Assembly (NCBI GenBank): GCA_900315345.1
Contig: OMYP01000002.1
Location: 43,572 to 107,571 of the forward strand
Source: an uncultured Selenomonadales bacterium
GTDB taxonomy: Bacteria; Bacillota; Negativicutes; Acidaminococcales; Acidaminococcaceae
Direction: 5' to 3'
DNA: 64,000 nucleotides
Position 1 is the first letter of the stretch. Each line of letters opens with the position of its first letter. This document shows, piece after piece, positions 8,957-17,908 of the stretch. A program made the translations under genes and the position numbers. Below the pieces are notes generated by a model. The model saw nothing but the letters and a program-made list of their open reading frames with translations. It was not told the origin of the DNA and searched no databases.

Positions 8957-10978
8957 TTACCGAAACCAGATTTCTATTTTTGCTCCCGGCTCCGCCGCCG
9001 AACCGCCGGCAGGCCTTTGCTTATAGGCCTTTCCGGAACCGTAGGGTTCCAGGATCATCTGTCCCTTCTCCAGCTGTTCCGTAATGGCCCTGGCGTCAAA
9101 TCCCGTGAAATCCGGAATGATCCACTTGTTGCCTTCCTGCTTAAGGGCCGGCACCGGCGCCGCCGGTTTTTGCGACTGCCCCGGTTTCACATGGGCCTCA
9201 AAGCTGGGAAGTCCTTCGCTGCTGCTGGGCTGTATGCCCTTGGCCACCAGTATCTGCTGGAGGGTATCCCGGAAGATAGGCGCCGAGACCTGGGATCCGT
9301 AAAAGGCTCCCCGGGGCGTATCCAGCATGACCAGCATGGCGTACTGGGGCTTATCAGCCGGCACAAAACCGACAAAGGATGCAATATATTTTCCCGGAGC
9401 GTACCCGCCGCCCTCGGCAATCTTCTGGGCAGTACCGGTCTTCCCGGCGATACGGTAGCCTTTGATCCGGGCCGTTTTACCGCCACCCTCGCTGACTACC
9501 TTTTCCATCATGGTGCGCATCTGGGATGCCACTTCCGGCGTAATAACGTTCCGTACCACCTGCTTTTTCCCTTTCCGGATCACTTCCCCGTTAGGAGCCA
9601 CGATACGGTCAATAATATAGGGACGCAGCAGTTCGCCTCCGTTGGCGATGGCGCAGATGGCCCGCAGTTCCTGCAGCGGGGTGACTGCAATACCCTGGCC
9701 GATGGCCAGCGTGGCGATATCCGGTTCGTACATATTCTTCGGATCGTACAGGATGCCGTCTTCTTCGCTGGGCAGCTCAATGCCTGTGGCCGTACCGAAA
9801 CCGTATTTTTTGGCCCAGTCTATCTCTTTTTGGGCTCCCAGCTTCATCCCAAGCTGTACCATGCCGGTGTTAATGGAATATTTAATAACATCCTCAAATT
9901 TTACCAGTCCCATACCGCTGCCGTCCCAGTTACTGATGACCCGGTCCGCGATGCGGATGGAACCTGTGTCGTTCACCGGGGTATCCGGCGTGATCAGGCC
10001 TTCCGAAAGGCCCATGGTCCCAACGATAGGTTTAAATACTGAGCCCGGTTCGTAAATGATGGAGATGGCCCGGTTCAGCCAGTTGGCTGCCGGATATTCC
10101 CCGAAATTATTGGGATCAAAGGTTGGCCGGCTGCCCATGGCCAGGATCGCCCCCGTATGGGGATCCATGATCAGTACCGCCGCCCCCGCCGAATGGGTCC
10201 GCTTCATGGCGTCATCCAGGGCGTCCTCAATGACAAACTGCATCTTGCTGTCAATGGTCAGATAGACCGTGGACACCATGGTCTTTTCTTTCGTCTCTTC
10301 CGGGTCAGTATTTTTATCGGCAATGATCCTTCCCATGGCATCGGTCTTAAAGGTCTGCCGGGTCTCCGCCCCTTTCAGGATGCTGTCCAGGGCCAGTTCC
10401 AGGCCGGACAGGCCGCTGTCGTCCGTTCCTACAAAGCCCAGCACCTGGGCCGCCATGGATTTTTTCGTATAATACCGTTTACTTTCGGAAATAAAATGCA
10501 GGCCGGCCAGCTTATGATCCTTAATGATCTTAACGACCTTTTCATAGTCTTTGGGTTCCAGCATGCGTTTGACCCATACAAACTGGCCTTTCAGCGTAAA
10601 ATCTTCATATAATGCCGCCTCGCTGATGTTCAGCACGGGAGCCAGCTGTTGGGCAGCGATGCGGGCAATGTCCCGGACCTCCCCGCCTTTTCCGGGTTTT
10701 GCGCTTTTGTTCATCTCATCCGGGTTCACATAAAGGGAATGGACCATGATGCTGACCGCAAGCTCTTCCCCGTTCCGGTCCACGATGCGTCCCCGGGGCG
10801 TATGCCGTTTTATCTTTTCCGTAACCTGGGTCACAGCCCGTTTTCCCAGCTCCGTTCCGCTGATGACCTGTATCCACAACAACCGGACCGCCACCAGCAG
10901 AAAGGCTCCCAGGATGATATATCCTACCAGCATCAGCCGTTTCCGGCTGTCTCCCAGCGTAAATTTCGTCTTTTTCAT
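8957..10978 (-). CDS. Class B penicillin-binding protein with C-terminal PASTA domain (FtsI/SpoVD type)
   Basis: A 673-aa class B PBP that cross-links septal peptidoglycan. One N-terminal TM segment (about 14-36), a dimerisation domain containing PRGRIVDRNG, then the transpeptidase with catalytic SVFK at 313-316, SIN at 368-370 and KTG at 513-515. The last 60 residues form a PASTA-like domain ending EIWFR. Its ATG overlaps the ftsW stop by 4 bases (ATGA), so translation is coupled with its SEDS partner. The PASTA tail is the usual feature of SpoVD/PBP2x-like members; which of FtsI or SpoVD applies cannot be told without the wider genome. Confidence 0.93.
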   Translation of the reverse strand: MKKTKFTLGDSRKRLMLVGYIILGAFLLVAVRLLWIQVISGTELGKRAVTQVTEKIKRHTPRGRIVDRNGEELAVSIMVHSLYVNPDEMNKSAKPGKGGEVRDIARIAAQQLAPVLNISEAALYEDFTLKGQFVWVKRMLEPKDYEKVVKIIKDHKLAGLHFISESKRYYTKKSMAAQVLGFVGTDDSGLSGLELALDSILKGAETRQTFKTDAMGRIIADKNTDPEETKEKTMVSTVYLTIDSKMQFVIEDALDDAMKRTHSAGAAVLIMDPHTGAILAMGSRPTFDPNNFGEYPAANWLNRAISIIYEPGSVFKPIVGTMGLSEGLITPDTPVNDTGSIRIADRVISNWDGSGMGLVKFEDVIKYSINTGMVQLGMKLGAQKEIDWAKKYGFGTATGIELPSEEDGILYDPKNMYEPDIATLAIGQGIAVTPLQELRAICAIANGGELLRPYIIDRIVAPNGEVIRKGKKQVVRNVITPEVASQMRTMMEKVVSEGGGKTARIKGYRIAGKTGTAQKIAEGGGYAPGKYIASFVGFVPADKPQYAMLVMLDTPRGAFYGSQVSAPIFRDTLQQILVAKGIQPSSSEGLPSFEAHVKPGQSQKPAAPVPALKQEGNKWIIPDFTGFDARAITEQLEKGQMILEPYGSGKAYKQRPAGGSAAEPGAKIEIWFR

Positions 10979-12192
10979 CGGAAGGGCCTCCCGCTTCTGC
11001 CTGAGGATACTACCCGCAGCCGGCCCTCTTCTACAGGGGGCAGTCCTGCCGCGATCCGCTCTTCCATAATTTCACGGGCGCATTCGCTGCGATATACGGA
11101 AACCACAAGGCCCAGGGCAAACATATTGGCCAGCAGGGACGTTCCGCCGTAGCTGATAAAAAGCAACGGTACCCCGATGACAGGCAGTACGCCGGTAACC
11201 ATGGCCATATTGGCCGCAGACTGGCCGATCAGGAACATGGTAGAGCCCGCTACCAGCAGATATCCCTTCCGGTCCTTCGTATTCATGGCAATACAGAAGA
11301 GGGCCCGGGCCAGAATCAGAAAACAGGCAATCAGGAAGAGGGCGCCTACATAACCCCATTCCTGGCAGAAAATGGCAAAAGCAAAATCCGTATGGGCTTC
11401 CGGCAGGAAAAAGAATTTACCGGAGCCCTGTCCCCAGGGCAGCCCCGTCAGCCCGCCGCTGCCGATAGCGGTCAGTGACTGGGCCATCTGGTATCCGCCT
11501 CCCTGTGCGTCTTTCCAGGGGTTCAGCCACAGGGCGAACCGGGCCCGGCGGTATGGCGCCATAAGGGCCAGAGCGCCGATTGCTATTCCTATGAGCCCGA
11601 TGTAAGTAACCTGCCGCATGGGGATCCCCGCCAGGAAATACATGCCCAGCATCAGGCTGAATACGATGGTAGCCGTACCCATATCGGGCTGAAGAAAGAT
11701 CAGTCCCGCAAAAGCCAGGGCTATGAGCAGAGCCTGATTGGAAGGATAGCCCAGCAGGCTTACCTTCAGTCCCCGCTGAAGCCGGTCCCCCAGATAGGAT
11801 GCCGACATCAGAATGACCGAGACTTTCGCGATCTCTGAGGCCTGCAGTGAAAATCCGCCGATATAGATCCATCGCCTGGAACCGTTGACCACGGTCCCGA
11901 TACCCAGCGTAGCCGCCAGCAGCAATATGGTAACGACTGCAATGACCATATAGAACCGGGGGCTCATGAGACGCTTATAATTCAGTTTAAACCCCGTAAA
12001 CCAGAATACCGCAAGACCCGCAGCCGCATATCCGATGTACCGGATCAGGAAATGATACTGGTTCCCTGTCATAGCTTCCGCCGTAACAAAGCTGGCGCTG
12101 AACACATTGATACAGCCTATGCCCATAAGAAGGACCATAAGCGTGATAATGGCATCTTTCGGATTTTCCCACAACATGAAACGTTCTCGCAT
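10975..12192 (-). CDS. ftsW: SEDS glycosyltransferase, FtsW/RodA/SpoVE family
   Basis: A polytopic membrane protein of 405 aa with about 10 TM segments, a peptidoglycan polymerase working with the class B PBP encoded next to it. Family blocks visible are NGSRRWIYIGGFSLQASEIAK, FLQPDMGTA, GYQMAQSLTAIGSGGLTG and the C-terminal GVPLLFISYGGTSLLANM. The pairing with a class B PBP favours FtsW over RodA; SpoVE is the alternative in an endospore former. The first ATG is chosen (GAGG 12 bases upstream, rather far); an internal ATG five codons later is a possible start. It follows trmB by 81 bases in the same direction. Confidence 0.9.
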   Translation of the reverse strand: MRERFMLWENPKDAIITLMVLLMGIGCINVFSASFVTAEAMTGNQYHFLIRYIGYAAAGLAVFWFTGFKLNYKRLMSPRFYMVIAVVTILLLAATLGIGTVVNGSRRWIYIGGFSLQASEIAKVSVILMSASYLGDRLQRGLKVSLLGYPSNQALLIALAFAGLIFLQPDMGTATIVFSLMLGMYFLAGIPMRQVTYIGLIGIAIGALALMAPYRRARFALWLNPWKDAQGGGYQMAQSLTAIGSGGLTGLPWGQGSGKFFFLPEAHTDFAFAIFCQEWGYVGALFLIACFLILARALFCIAMNTKDRKGYLLVAGSTMFLIGQSAANMAMVTGVLPVIGVPLLFISYGGTSLLANMFALGLVVSVYRSECAREIMEERIAAGLPPVEEGRLRVVSSGRSGRPFR

Positions 12193-12273
12193 GGTTTATC
12201 GTTTCCTCACAAATAAAAGAACCGTATAACTGTTAATCTATATTCCGGAGACAGTACCCGTTCCCCCAATTGC

Positions 12274-12987
12274 TTATTCCCGTTCCGCCGGTACGGCAGG
12301 ACGGATATTTTTCGGGGAGCGGGTCTCCACCTTCCCGCAGTCAGCCGTAAACACGGCTTCACAATAATTGATAGGAGTCCCAAGGGCGCTGAATTTTTTC
12401 TCATATTCCGTCTGCACTTCGTTGGGATAGGAACTGTTATGGAGATCATAGGAAAGACCGCGGATCTCCATTCCGAAAGCGCGGAACTCTTCTACGGAAA
12501 AATCAAACAGTTTCCGGTTGTCCGTCTTAAAAAACAGGCGGCCGCCGGGACCCAGCAGCTTATAGTACAGGCCGAGGAAATTCCGGTGGGTCAGCCTCCG
12601 TTTTGCCTGTTTTGCCTTGGGCCAGGGATCGCTGAAATTAAGATAAAGGGTCCTTACTTCCCCCGGAGCAAACCAGTCCTCCATAAACGCAGCGTTGCCG
12701 CTGATAATAACTACATTGCCCAGCCCGGTTTCCATTGCCTTTTTTGCAGGATAATAGGCAATATCCGACTGGGTCTCGATTCCGATAAAGGCCTTTTCCG
12801 GATGGATTTGAGCCATGCCGGTTATAAAACCGCCTTTGCCGCACCCGATCTCCAGGCACAGCTCCTTGCCGGGGAACCGTTCCTGCCAGTGCCCTCTGCA
12901 ACATTCCATTCCGTCATTGATAAGCATGCCTGCCGCAATAACCTCAGGCAGTGCTTTTTCGATCCAGGGCTTCTTCCGTAAACGCAT
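12274..12987 (-). CDS. trmB: tRNA (guanine-N7-)-methyltransferase
   Basis: A 237-aa SAM-dependent enzyme forming m7G46 in tRNA. The N-terminal RLRKKPW block, SAM-binding EIGCGKGGF, the IGIETQSD acidic block, and FSDPWPKAKQAKRRL, all TrmB signatures, are present, and length is normal. It begins 1 base before the stop of the upstream regulator gene (12989), so these two are read as one transcript, with ftsW and the PBP following. Confidence 0.95.
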   Translation of the reverse strand: MRLRKKPWIEKALPEVIAAGMLINDGMECCRGHWQERFPGKELCLEIGCGKGGFITGMAQIHPEKAFIGIETQSDIAYYPAKKAMETGLGNVVIISGNAAFMEDWFAPGEVRTLYLNFSDPWPKAKQAKRRLTHRNFLGLYYKLLGPGGRLFFKTDNRKLFDFSVEEFRAFGMEIRGLSYDLHNSSYPNEVQTEYEKKFSALGTPINYCEAVFTADCGKVETRSPKNIRPAVPAERE

Positions 12988-12988
12988 G

Positions 12989-14887
12989 TCACTTACCTTT
13001 TTTCTCTCTCCCCTGTTCCGGCCCCAGCTCGTATTTCTTCAGATAACGGTATAACGTTACCCGGCTGACGTCAAGCATGGTGGCCAGCCGGGAAATATTT
13101 CCACCGGCCGCTTTCCACACGGAAATAAAGGAGTCTTTATCATATTTCCAGGATCTTTCCATTGTTCTGTCTACCGGCATCTTGATATCTTCTTCTTCGA
13201 TAATGCTGCCCGGAACATGGAAAAACGCCCTTTCAATAACACCCTGCAGCTGCTTGATGTTACCGGGCCAGCTGTAACCTGTCAGCACCTGCAGCGCGTC
13301 CGGCGTCAGACGTTTCTGGGGCACGTTATACTGGGCACTCATTTCAGCCAGTATATGGTTTGTAAGAACTGCTATATCCTTGACCCGTTCCCGTAACGGC
13401 GGTATCCTCACAACAGTACCAAGTACCAGGTCAAACAGGCTGTGACTGAAAAGTCCCTTATCCGCCAACCGTTTCAGATTGCTGTCACAGGCAGCGATGA
13501 CACGTATATTCAGCTTTTTCCTTTCTGCCGAACCACGCACCGGCAAACCGTTTTGCAGCGCGTCTGCCACCCGGTCTCCCAATTCTACCGGCATCTTTTC
13601 CACTTCATCAATGAACAGAGTGCCTCCCATGGCAAGTTCCAGTTTCCCGGCGCACGGCAGCCCGTCTCCGTCTGTCCGTCCGAAAAATTCTTCTTCCATA
13701 GTATCCACAGATTCATCTGAGCATTTAACCACGATCAGGGGCGCTGCAGCCCTGGGACTGGCCTGATGGATACCGTGGGCCAACCGCTGCTTTCCGGTTC
13801 CCGGTTCCCCCTGGAGAAGGATGTTATTGTCCAGACGGGCAATGCGTGTGGCCTTATGCTGCAATGAAAGAAATTCCGCTGTGTCCCCAACCATGCTGTA
13901 CAGGCTGTAACGGCTGCTGTATCCGGTAGCATGGGCTATCGTTGTCTTCAGATCCTCAATGGACATGGAAAGGATGACAGCCCCATCCACACTGTCGCCT
14001 ATCCTGACGGGCAGTGTCGTTGTTACATCCTCATAGGTACGTTCCTGCGTGATCCAGGTAATTTCCCTGCGATAGGAGGGTTTCCCGGACAGCGCCCTCC
14101 GGACAGGTATATGTTCATAATTAAGAAATACATCGGCCAGGGATGTTTTTCCGTCCAGCCGCCTTCTTCCGTTCTCATTGCAATACTGGATCTTTTCGTC
14201 CCGGTTCAGCCAGAACACACTGACAGGCATCTCATCCAGGACCATTCTCTGCACACTCTGGGAAATGAGCATCTCCAGATACCGCTCTACCGAGTATTTC
14301 ATGGTCAGGAGAAGGGACAGCAGAAGATCGTAGGGAAGTTCGTTCTGATCAACCGAGCAAAAAGACAGGATATAACGGATTTTTCCCTGCACGCAGATAG
14401 GAGCGCTGCAGGCGTCCCCGTTATGGCTTTCCCGGATCCACATTTCCGGCCCGAACATCAGGAACGGCACGTTATGTTCCCGGGCTACGCTGATACTGGA
14501 TGTACCCACATCGCTTTCAAGGACCCGTATACCCTGAATATCGTCAATGGCCCGCTGGAAAAAAGGCATGGCGTAATTTTTGATGACGTATCCGTTTTCA
14601 TCGATCAGCAGCATGCTCAGGTTATGGGTATTGAAATGCTGTTTGTTCTGCTCATACAGCCCGTCAACATATTCAACCACCTGTATATGTTCTTTCTGAT
14701 GTTCAATGAGCTGCTCATTAGTCAGACGGTTCATCTTGGGCATGGTCTCATGGGGTATCCGCATATTCCGGCACCGCTGCCAGGATTCCGCCACCCACGG
14801 GTGCACATTGGGATCCAGGATCCCCTCATCCATAAATTTATTGTAATAAGCCGTAAGTTTTTCCTTGTTTCTTTTTTCACGAATCAT
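12989..14887 (-). CDS. AcoR-like regulator: GAF, PAS-like, AAA+ and Fis HTH, without GAFTGA
   Basis: A 632-aa protein laid out like AcoR/enhancer-binding regulators: N-terminal GAF-like sensor (about 70-200, with VGTSSISVA), a PAS-like stretch (about 205-300), AAA+ domain with Walker A GEPGTGK (360-366) and Walker B TLFIDEVEKMP, and a C-terminal Fis-type helix-turn-helix (NISRLATMLDVSRVTLYRYL). The usual ELFGH-(x)-GAFTGA loop, which contacts sigma54, is replaced by EEFFGRTDGDGLPCAG, so it may not activate sigma54 promoters and could act as a TyrR-like regulator of ordinary promoters. It is first in an operon with trmB, an unusual partner. The effector is unknown. Confidence 0.87.
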   Translation of the reverse strand: MIREKRNKEKLTAYYNKFMDEGILDPNVHPWVAESWQRCRNMRIPHETMPKMNRLTNEQLIEHQKEHIQVVEYVDGLYEQNKQHFNTHNLSMLLIDENGYVIKNYAMPFFQRAIDDIQGIRVLESDVGTSSISVAREHNVPFLMFGPEMWIRESHNGDACSAPICVQGKIRYILSFCSVDQNELPYDLLLSLLLTMKYSVERYLEMLISQSVQRMVLDEMPVSVFWLNRDEKIQYCNENGRRRLDGKTSLADVFLNYEHIPVRRALSGKPSYRREITWITQERTYEDVTTTLPVRIGDSVDGAVILSMSIEDLKTTIAHATGYSSRYSLYSMVGDTAEFLSLQHKATRIARLDNNILLQGEPGTGKQRLAHGIHQASPRAAAPLIVVKCSDESVDTMEEEFFGRTDGDGLPCAGKLELAMGGTLFIDEVEKMPVELGDRVADALQNGLPVRGSAERKKLNIRVIAACDSNLKRLADKGLFSHSLFDLVLGTVVRIPPLRERVKDIAVLTNHILAEMSAQYNVPQKRLTPDALQVLTGYSWPGNIKQLQGVIERAFFHVPGSIIEEEDIKMPVDRTMERSWKYDKDSFISVWKAAGGNISRLATMLDVSRVTLYRYLKKYELGPEQGREKKGK

Positions 14888-15005
14888 CTTGCCTGTCCTT
14901 CTTTCCCTCCAAATTAAGGAACCACTGATCAGTCAGCATCTGTACTTTCCGAAGTATCTGCCACTGACAGCGCGTCAACGTCTTCCGGCACGGCGGAAGC
15001 ATCCG

Positions 15006-16409
15006 TTATCTTCCCGTCAGTATCCTGCGGGCCGTATAATACCGGGGGCCCCAGTAACTGTCAGTCAGATCGCTGAGCATAACTCCCCTGGAACTGGTAG
15101 CGTTCCAGAATTTATTATTTCCTGCATATATTCCTACATGGGAAGCACCCGGTTCATAAGTGGTAAAAAACACCAGGTCCCCCGGCTTCAGGGCTTTTCT
15201 GGAAACGTACTTTCCTTCCAGGGCCTGGGTATCCGCCGTCCTTGTCAGCCGTATCCCGTTCTTTGCAAATACGTACTGGACGTAGCCGGAACAGTCAAAC
15301 CCGCTGGGAGTTGTACCTCCGAAAACGTACCTGACTCCTTTGTACTGGGCCGCCGTCTTCAAGATTTTGGTAGTGGCAACGTTTCCGCCGTATTCTTTCG
15401 CTTCCACCTGGAACTTCAGCTCTTCGTAGGTAGCGTTGTCCAGGTTGCCTGTTTCTTTCAGTTTATATTTTTTCTGGAATTTCCGAAGGGCCTTACGTGT
15501 CGATTTTGTAAAACGTCCGTCGGTCTCGTCCGGGTCAAACCCCAGTTTGAGAAGGTATTGCTGGGCCTGTTTGATCTTCCAGCCCTTATCCCCAACCTGG
15601 TAAACGGATTTTACCTGTTCCTGCTTCTTCTCTTTCCCGGGCGTTTTTTCCCGTTCCTTTTCTTTTTCCTTTTTCTGCTTTCCCGTCTCCCAGCCCGGAG
15701 GCTTCGTGGGAAGCTTCGCTGCTGCGACACCGGTTGCAACAGGCTTCGCGGGTTCCGCTTTTGGTACGGGCTTTACTGCCGGCACCGCAGGGTTCACCGG
15801 TTCCGCTTTCGGTACGGGCTTTACTGCCGGCACCGCCGGTTTTACCGGCTCCGTTTTCGGTACGGGCTGCACCGCTGGCACCGCCGGTTTCACCGGTTCC
15901 GTTTTCGGTACGGGCTTTGCCGCTGGCACCGCCGGTTTCACCGGCTCCGTTTTCGGCACGGGCTTTGCCACCGGCACAGCTGGTTTTACCGGCTCCGTTT
16001 TCGGTACGGGCTGCACCGCTGGCACCGCCGGTTTCACCGGTTCCGTTTTCGGTACGGGCTGTACTGTCTGTACTGCAGGTTTCACTGGTTCCGTTTTCGG
16101 TACGGGCTGTACTGCCGGTACCGCAGATTTCACCGGTTCCGTTTTCGGTACGGGCTGCACTGTCTGTACTGCAGGTTTTGCCGGTTCCGTTTTTGCAGCG
16201 GGCTGTACCGCCGGTGTTTTTGTCTTAACTACTACATCCCCGGGCATCCCTTTGGGTACGCTCTGGTTTCCCGTGATCCGCGATCCATCTGCCTTATGAG
16301 GCATATTGGCAATTACCGGGGCAGCCATTACCGCCGGCTGCAGGCATCCCATATATAACACAGCCAGCAGTCCGATCATCAGCTTTCCGGCTATTTGCTT
16401 TTTTCGCAT
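15006..16409 (-). CDS. Secreted NlpC/P60 endopeptidase with Pro-rich repeat stalk and peptidoglycan-binding domain
   Basis: A 467-aa cell-wall hydrolase. A signal peptide (residues 1-30, ending AVMAA), a Pro/Lys/Glu-rich stalk of nine 16-residue repeats (consensus KTEPVKPAVPAVQPVP, residues about 73-216), a Lys/Glu linker, a PG_binding_1 domain (about 268-330, DETDGRFTKSTRKALRKFQ) and a C-terminal NlpC/P60 domain with the catalytic Cys in GFDCSGYV and His in SHVGIY. It cleaves stem peptides in peptidoglycan. The stalk probably spans the wall and may vary in copy number through slippage. It lies between the AcoR-like gene and a divergent HlyD-like gene and is probably monocistronic. Confidence 0.9.
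   Translation of the reverse strand: MRKKQIAGKLMIGLLAVLYMGCLQPAVMAAPVIANMPHKADGSRITGNQSVPKGMPGDVVVKTKTPAVQPAAKTEPAKPAVQTVQPVPKTEPVKSAVPAVQPVPKTEPVKPAVQTVQPVPKTEPVKPAVPAVQPVPKTEPVKPAVPVAKPVPKTEPVKPAVPAAKPVPKTEPVKPAVPAVQPVPKTEPVKPAVPAVKPVPKAEPVNPAVPAVKPVPKAEPAKPVATGVAAAKLPTKPPGWETGKQKKEKEKEREKTPGKEKKQEQVKSVYQVGDKGWKIKQAQQYLLKLGFDPDETDGRFTKSTRKALRKFQKKYKLKETGNLDNATYEELKFQVEAKEYGGNVATTKILKTAAQYKGVRYVFGGTTPSGFDCSGYVQYVFAKNGIRLTRTADTQALEGKYVSRKALKPGDLVFFTTYEPGASHVGIYAGNNKFWNATSSRGVMLSDLTDSYWGPRYYTARRILTGR
15762..16193 (-). repeat. 48-bp coding tandem repeat in the NlpC/P60 gene
   Basis: Nine near-identical 48-bp units plus a partial tenth encode the 16-residue Pro-rich unit. Units differ mainly at the PAVQTV/PAVPAV/PAVPAA positions. 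The array also keeps an open frame on the opposite strand, which is a by-product of the repeat and not a gene. Confidence 0.9.
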
Positions 16410-16487
16410 AAAACCACTCCACTGCCATATTTACATTTTTTAAAAATTGCTTTTCATCTTATAACATTTAAAACACTTTTTAATTGT

Positions 16488-16518
16488 ATTATATAACAGT
16501 TTACACTTCATTGTAAAC
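16488..16518 (-). promoter_or_regulatory. Putative promoter with overlapping inverted repeat upstream of the NlpC/P60 gene
   Basis: On the minus strand TTTACA (16512-16517) and TATAAT (16488-16493) are 18 bases apart. The -35 lies inside a 6-bp inverted repeat GTTTAC-N8-GTAAAC (16499-16518) that could be an operator. Confidence 0.5.
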
Positions 16519-16653
16519 TTTTCCCCTTTCATTTTATCAAGATTTTTTTCTGCCGGCAGCTTTCCCGTTCACAGAAAAAACGTTTTTTTATGTTACCATG
16601 TGACAACAGGCAAAAAATGTACTACAATCGTATCAGGAAGGTACTGTTTATTT

Positions 16654-17574
16654 ATGAAAAAATTTTGTATGCTGTGTGCATTGCTTTGCATTTTATTTAC
16701 AACAGCCTGCAGCAGCCCCAAAACAACAGAAAAGGATATAAAATTGCAGGGACAGACCGAAGCGGTCTGGTACACGGTGAAAGCCCCTGTGGAAGGAGAG
16801 ATCCGGGGTCTGATCCTGGATAAAGGGGAACGGATCCGGAAAAGCCAGCCCCTGTTCGGCCTTGGCACACAGGATGCCAGCCCGGAAGTGGAAAAAGCGG
16901 CCACAGAACTTGCCAGAGTCCAGGCACAGCTGAACCGCGCCTCCCGGGAAAACAATGAAAGGGAACGGGCATCGGCCGTTGCAGCCCTGCAAACTGCCCA
17001 AAGCGAAGTGCAGACGGCGGAGCAGAGTTATGCAAAGATGCAGCGGCTGTTTGCCATTGGCGGCGTCAGCCGGCAGAAAACGGAGCAGGCACGGCTGAAT
17101 CTTGAAGCAGCCAACGCCGGCCTTGCTGCCGCACAGGCCCGTTTGCAACAGGTAAGCCGGGAGTATACGCCGGAAGAGCTGGAAAAACTGAAACAGGACG
17201 TAGAGCAGGCCAAAACCGCCTATGACGCAACGGTCCTTACCGTGGAGGGCAGTGAAATTGCCAGCCCTGCGACCGGAATCGTAAAGGAAATTTTAGTTAA
17301 GAACGGCGAACAGGTCCAAAAAGACCAGCCTGTAATGAAACTTCTGTCCTCTACGGAATGCACTGTAAAAATCAGCGTGTCCCTTTCCGATCCCCGCATA
17401 AGGGAAGGCACGGAAGCCACCGTTACCCCGGCTGGAAGCAAAAAATCCTTTCCTGCCGTTATCCGCCAGGTGGGGCAAAACAGCCTGGTCCTGTTCTCCG
17501 ACAGGAAACCGGAAGACCTTCCGGAAGGAGCCTCTGTAGACGTCAGGATTAATGTTAAAGGAACCGCCGATTAA
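16654..17574 (+). CDS. HlyD/RND-type periplasmic adaptor lipoprotein without adjacent transporter
   Basis: A 306-aa membrane fusion protein. A lipoprotein-like signal peptide with Cys at about residue 19 (ILFTTACSS), a biotinyl-lipoyl-like segment (VKAPVEGEIRGLIL), a long Ala/Gln-rich coiled-coil hairpin (about 75-185), the return lipoyl half (IASPATGIVKEILVKNGEQV) and a short beta-barrel. Such adaptors bridge inner-membrane ABC or RND pumps to the outer envelope. No pump gene is adjacent, so its partner must be elsewhere. The start at 16654 is preferred because it gives a normal signal peptide and has AGGAAGG about 12 bases upstream. Confidence 0.82.
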   Translation: MKKFCMLCALLCILFTTACSSPKTTEKDIKLQGQTEAVWYTVKAPVEGEIRGLILDKGERIRKSQPLFGLGTQDASPEVEKAATELARVQAQLNRASRENNERERASAVAALQTAQSEVQTAEQSYAKMQRLFAIGGVSRQKTEQARLNLEAANAGLAAAQARLQQVSREYTPEELEKLKQDVEQAKTAYDATVLTVEGSEIASPATGIVKEILVKNGEQVQKDQPVMKLLSSTECTVKISVSLSDPRIREGTEATVTPAGSKKSFPAVIRQVGQNSLVLFSDRKPEDLPEGASVDVRINVKGTAD

Positions 17575-17628
17575 ATGAGGGCCGTTTCCCACTGTTTTTG
17601 ATTACCTGTACCAAAACCCAAAATAAAA

Positions 17629-17661
17629 AACTCCCGCCGTTTCGGCAGGAGTTGTTTTTTT
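17629..17661. terminator. Bidirectional intrinsic terminator between the HlyD-like gene and tRNA-Gly
   Basis: Stem AACTCCCGCCG / CGGCAGGAGTT with flanking A-run (left) and T-run (17655-17661), so it can end both the rightward HlyD-like transcript and the leftward tRNA-Gly transcript. Confidence 0.85.
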
Positions 17662-17662
17662 A

Positions 17663-17736
17663 TGGAGCGGGCAATGGGAATCGAACCCACCTCTAAAGCT
17701 TGGGAAGCTTTCATTCTACCAATGAACTATGCCCGC
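17663..17736 (-). tRNA. tRNA-Gly (anticodon CCC)
   Basis: Complete cloverleaf: acceptor GCGGGCA pairs with TGCCCGC, the D-arm contains GG, the anticodon stem AAAGC/GCTTT encloses loop TTCCCAA (anticodon CCC after T33), the T-loop is TTCGATT, and CCA is encoded at 17663-17665. Confidence 0.93.
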
Positions 17737-17908
17737 AATAGTATGTACACTGCTGTTTTAAAGGGTACTGTAAAATAATAGCATGTTTTGGGAAATTTTG
17801 CAACACCGGACTTGCAAAAGCACCGGTCAAACGAATTTGCGGACCATGGAAAAAAGAGTTTAAGGAACAGCTGATCGATTTCTGTTTCCTGAGGAAGTGA
17901 CAATTTTT

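Noticed and set aside
15756..16200. Possible CRISPR array because of regular repeats
   Set aside because: The repeats are contiguous 48-bp coding units without unique spacers. No CRISPR array or cas gene was seen anywhere in the window.
15706..16299. Long plus-strand open frames opposite the NlpC/P60 repeat (for example a Thr/Gly/Phe-rich 197-aa frame)
   Set aside because: They mirror the 48-bp repeat of the real minus-strand gene, have no ribosome site, and show no family features.
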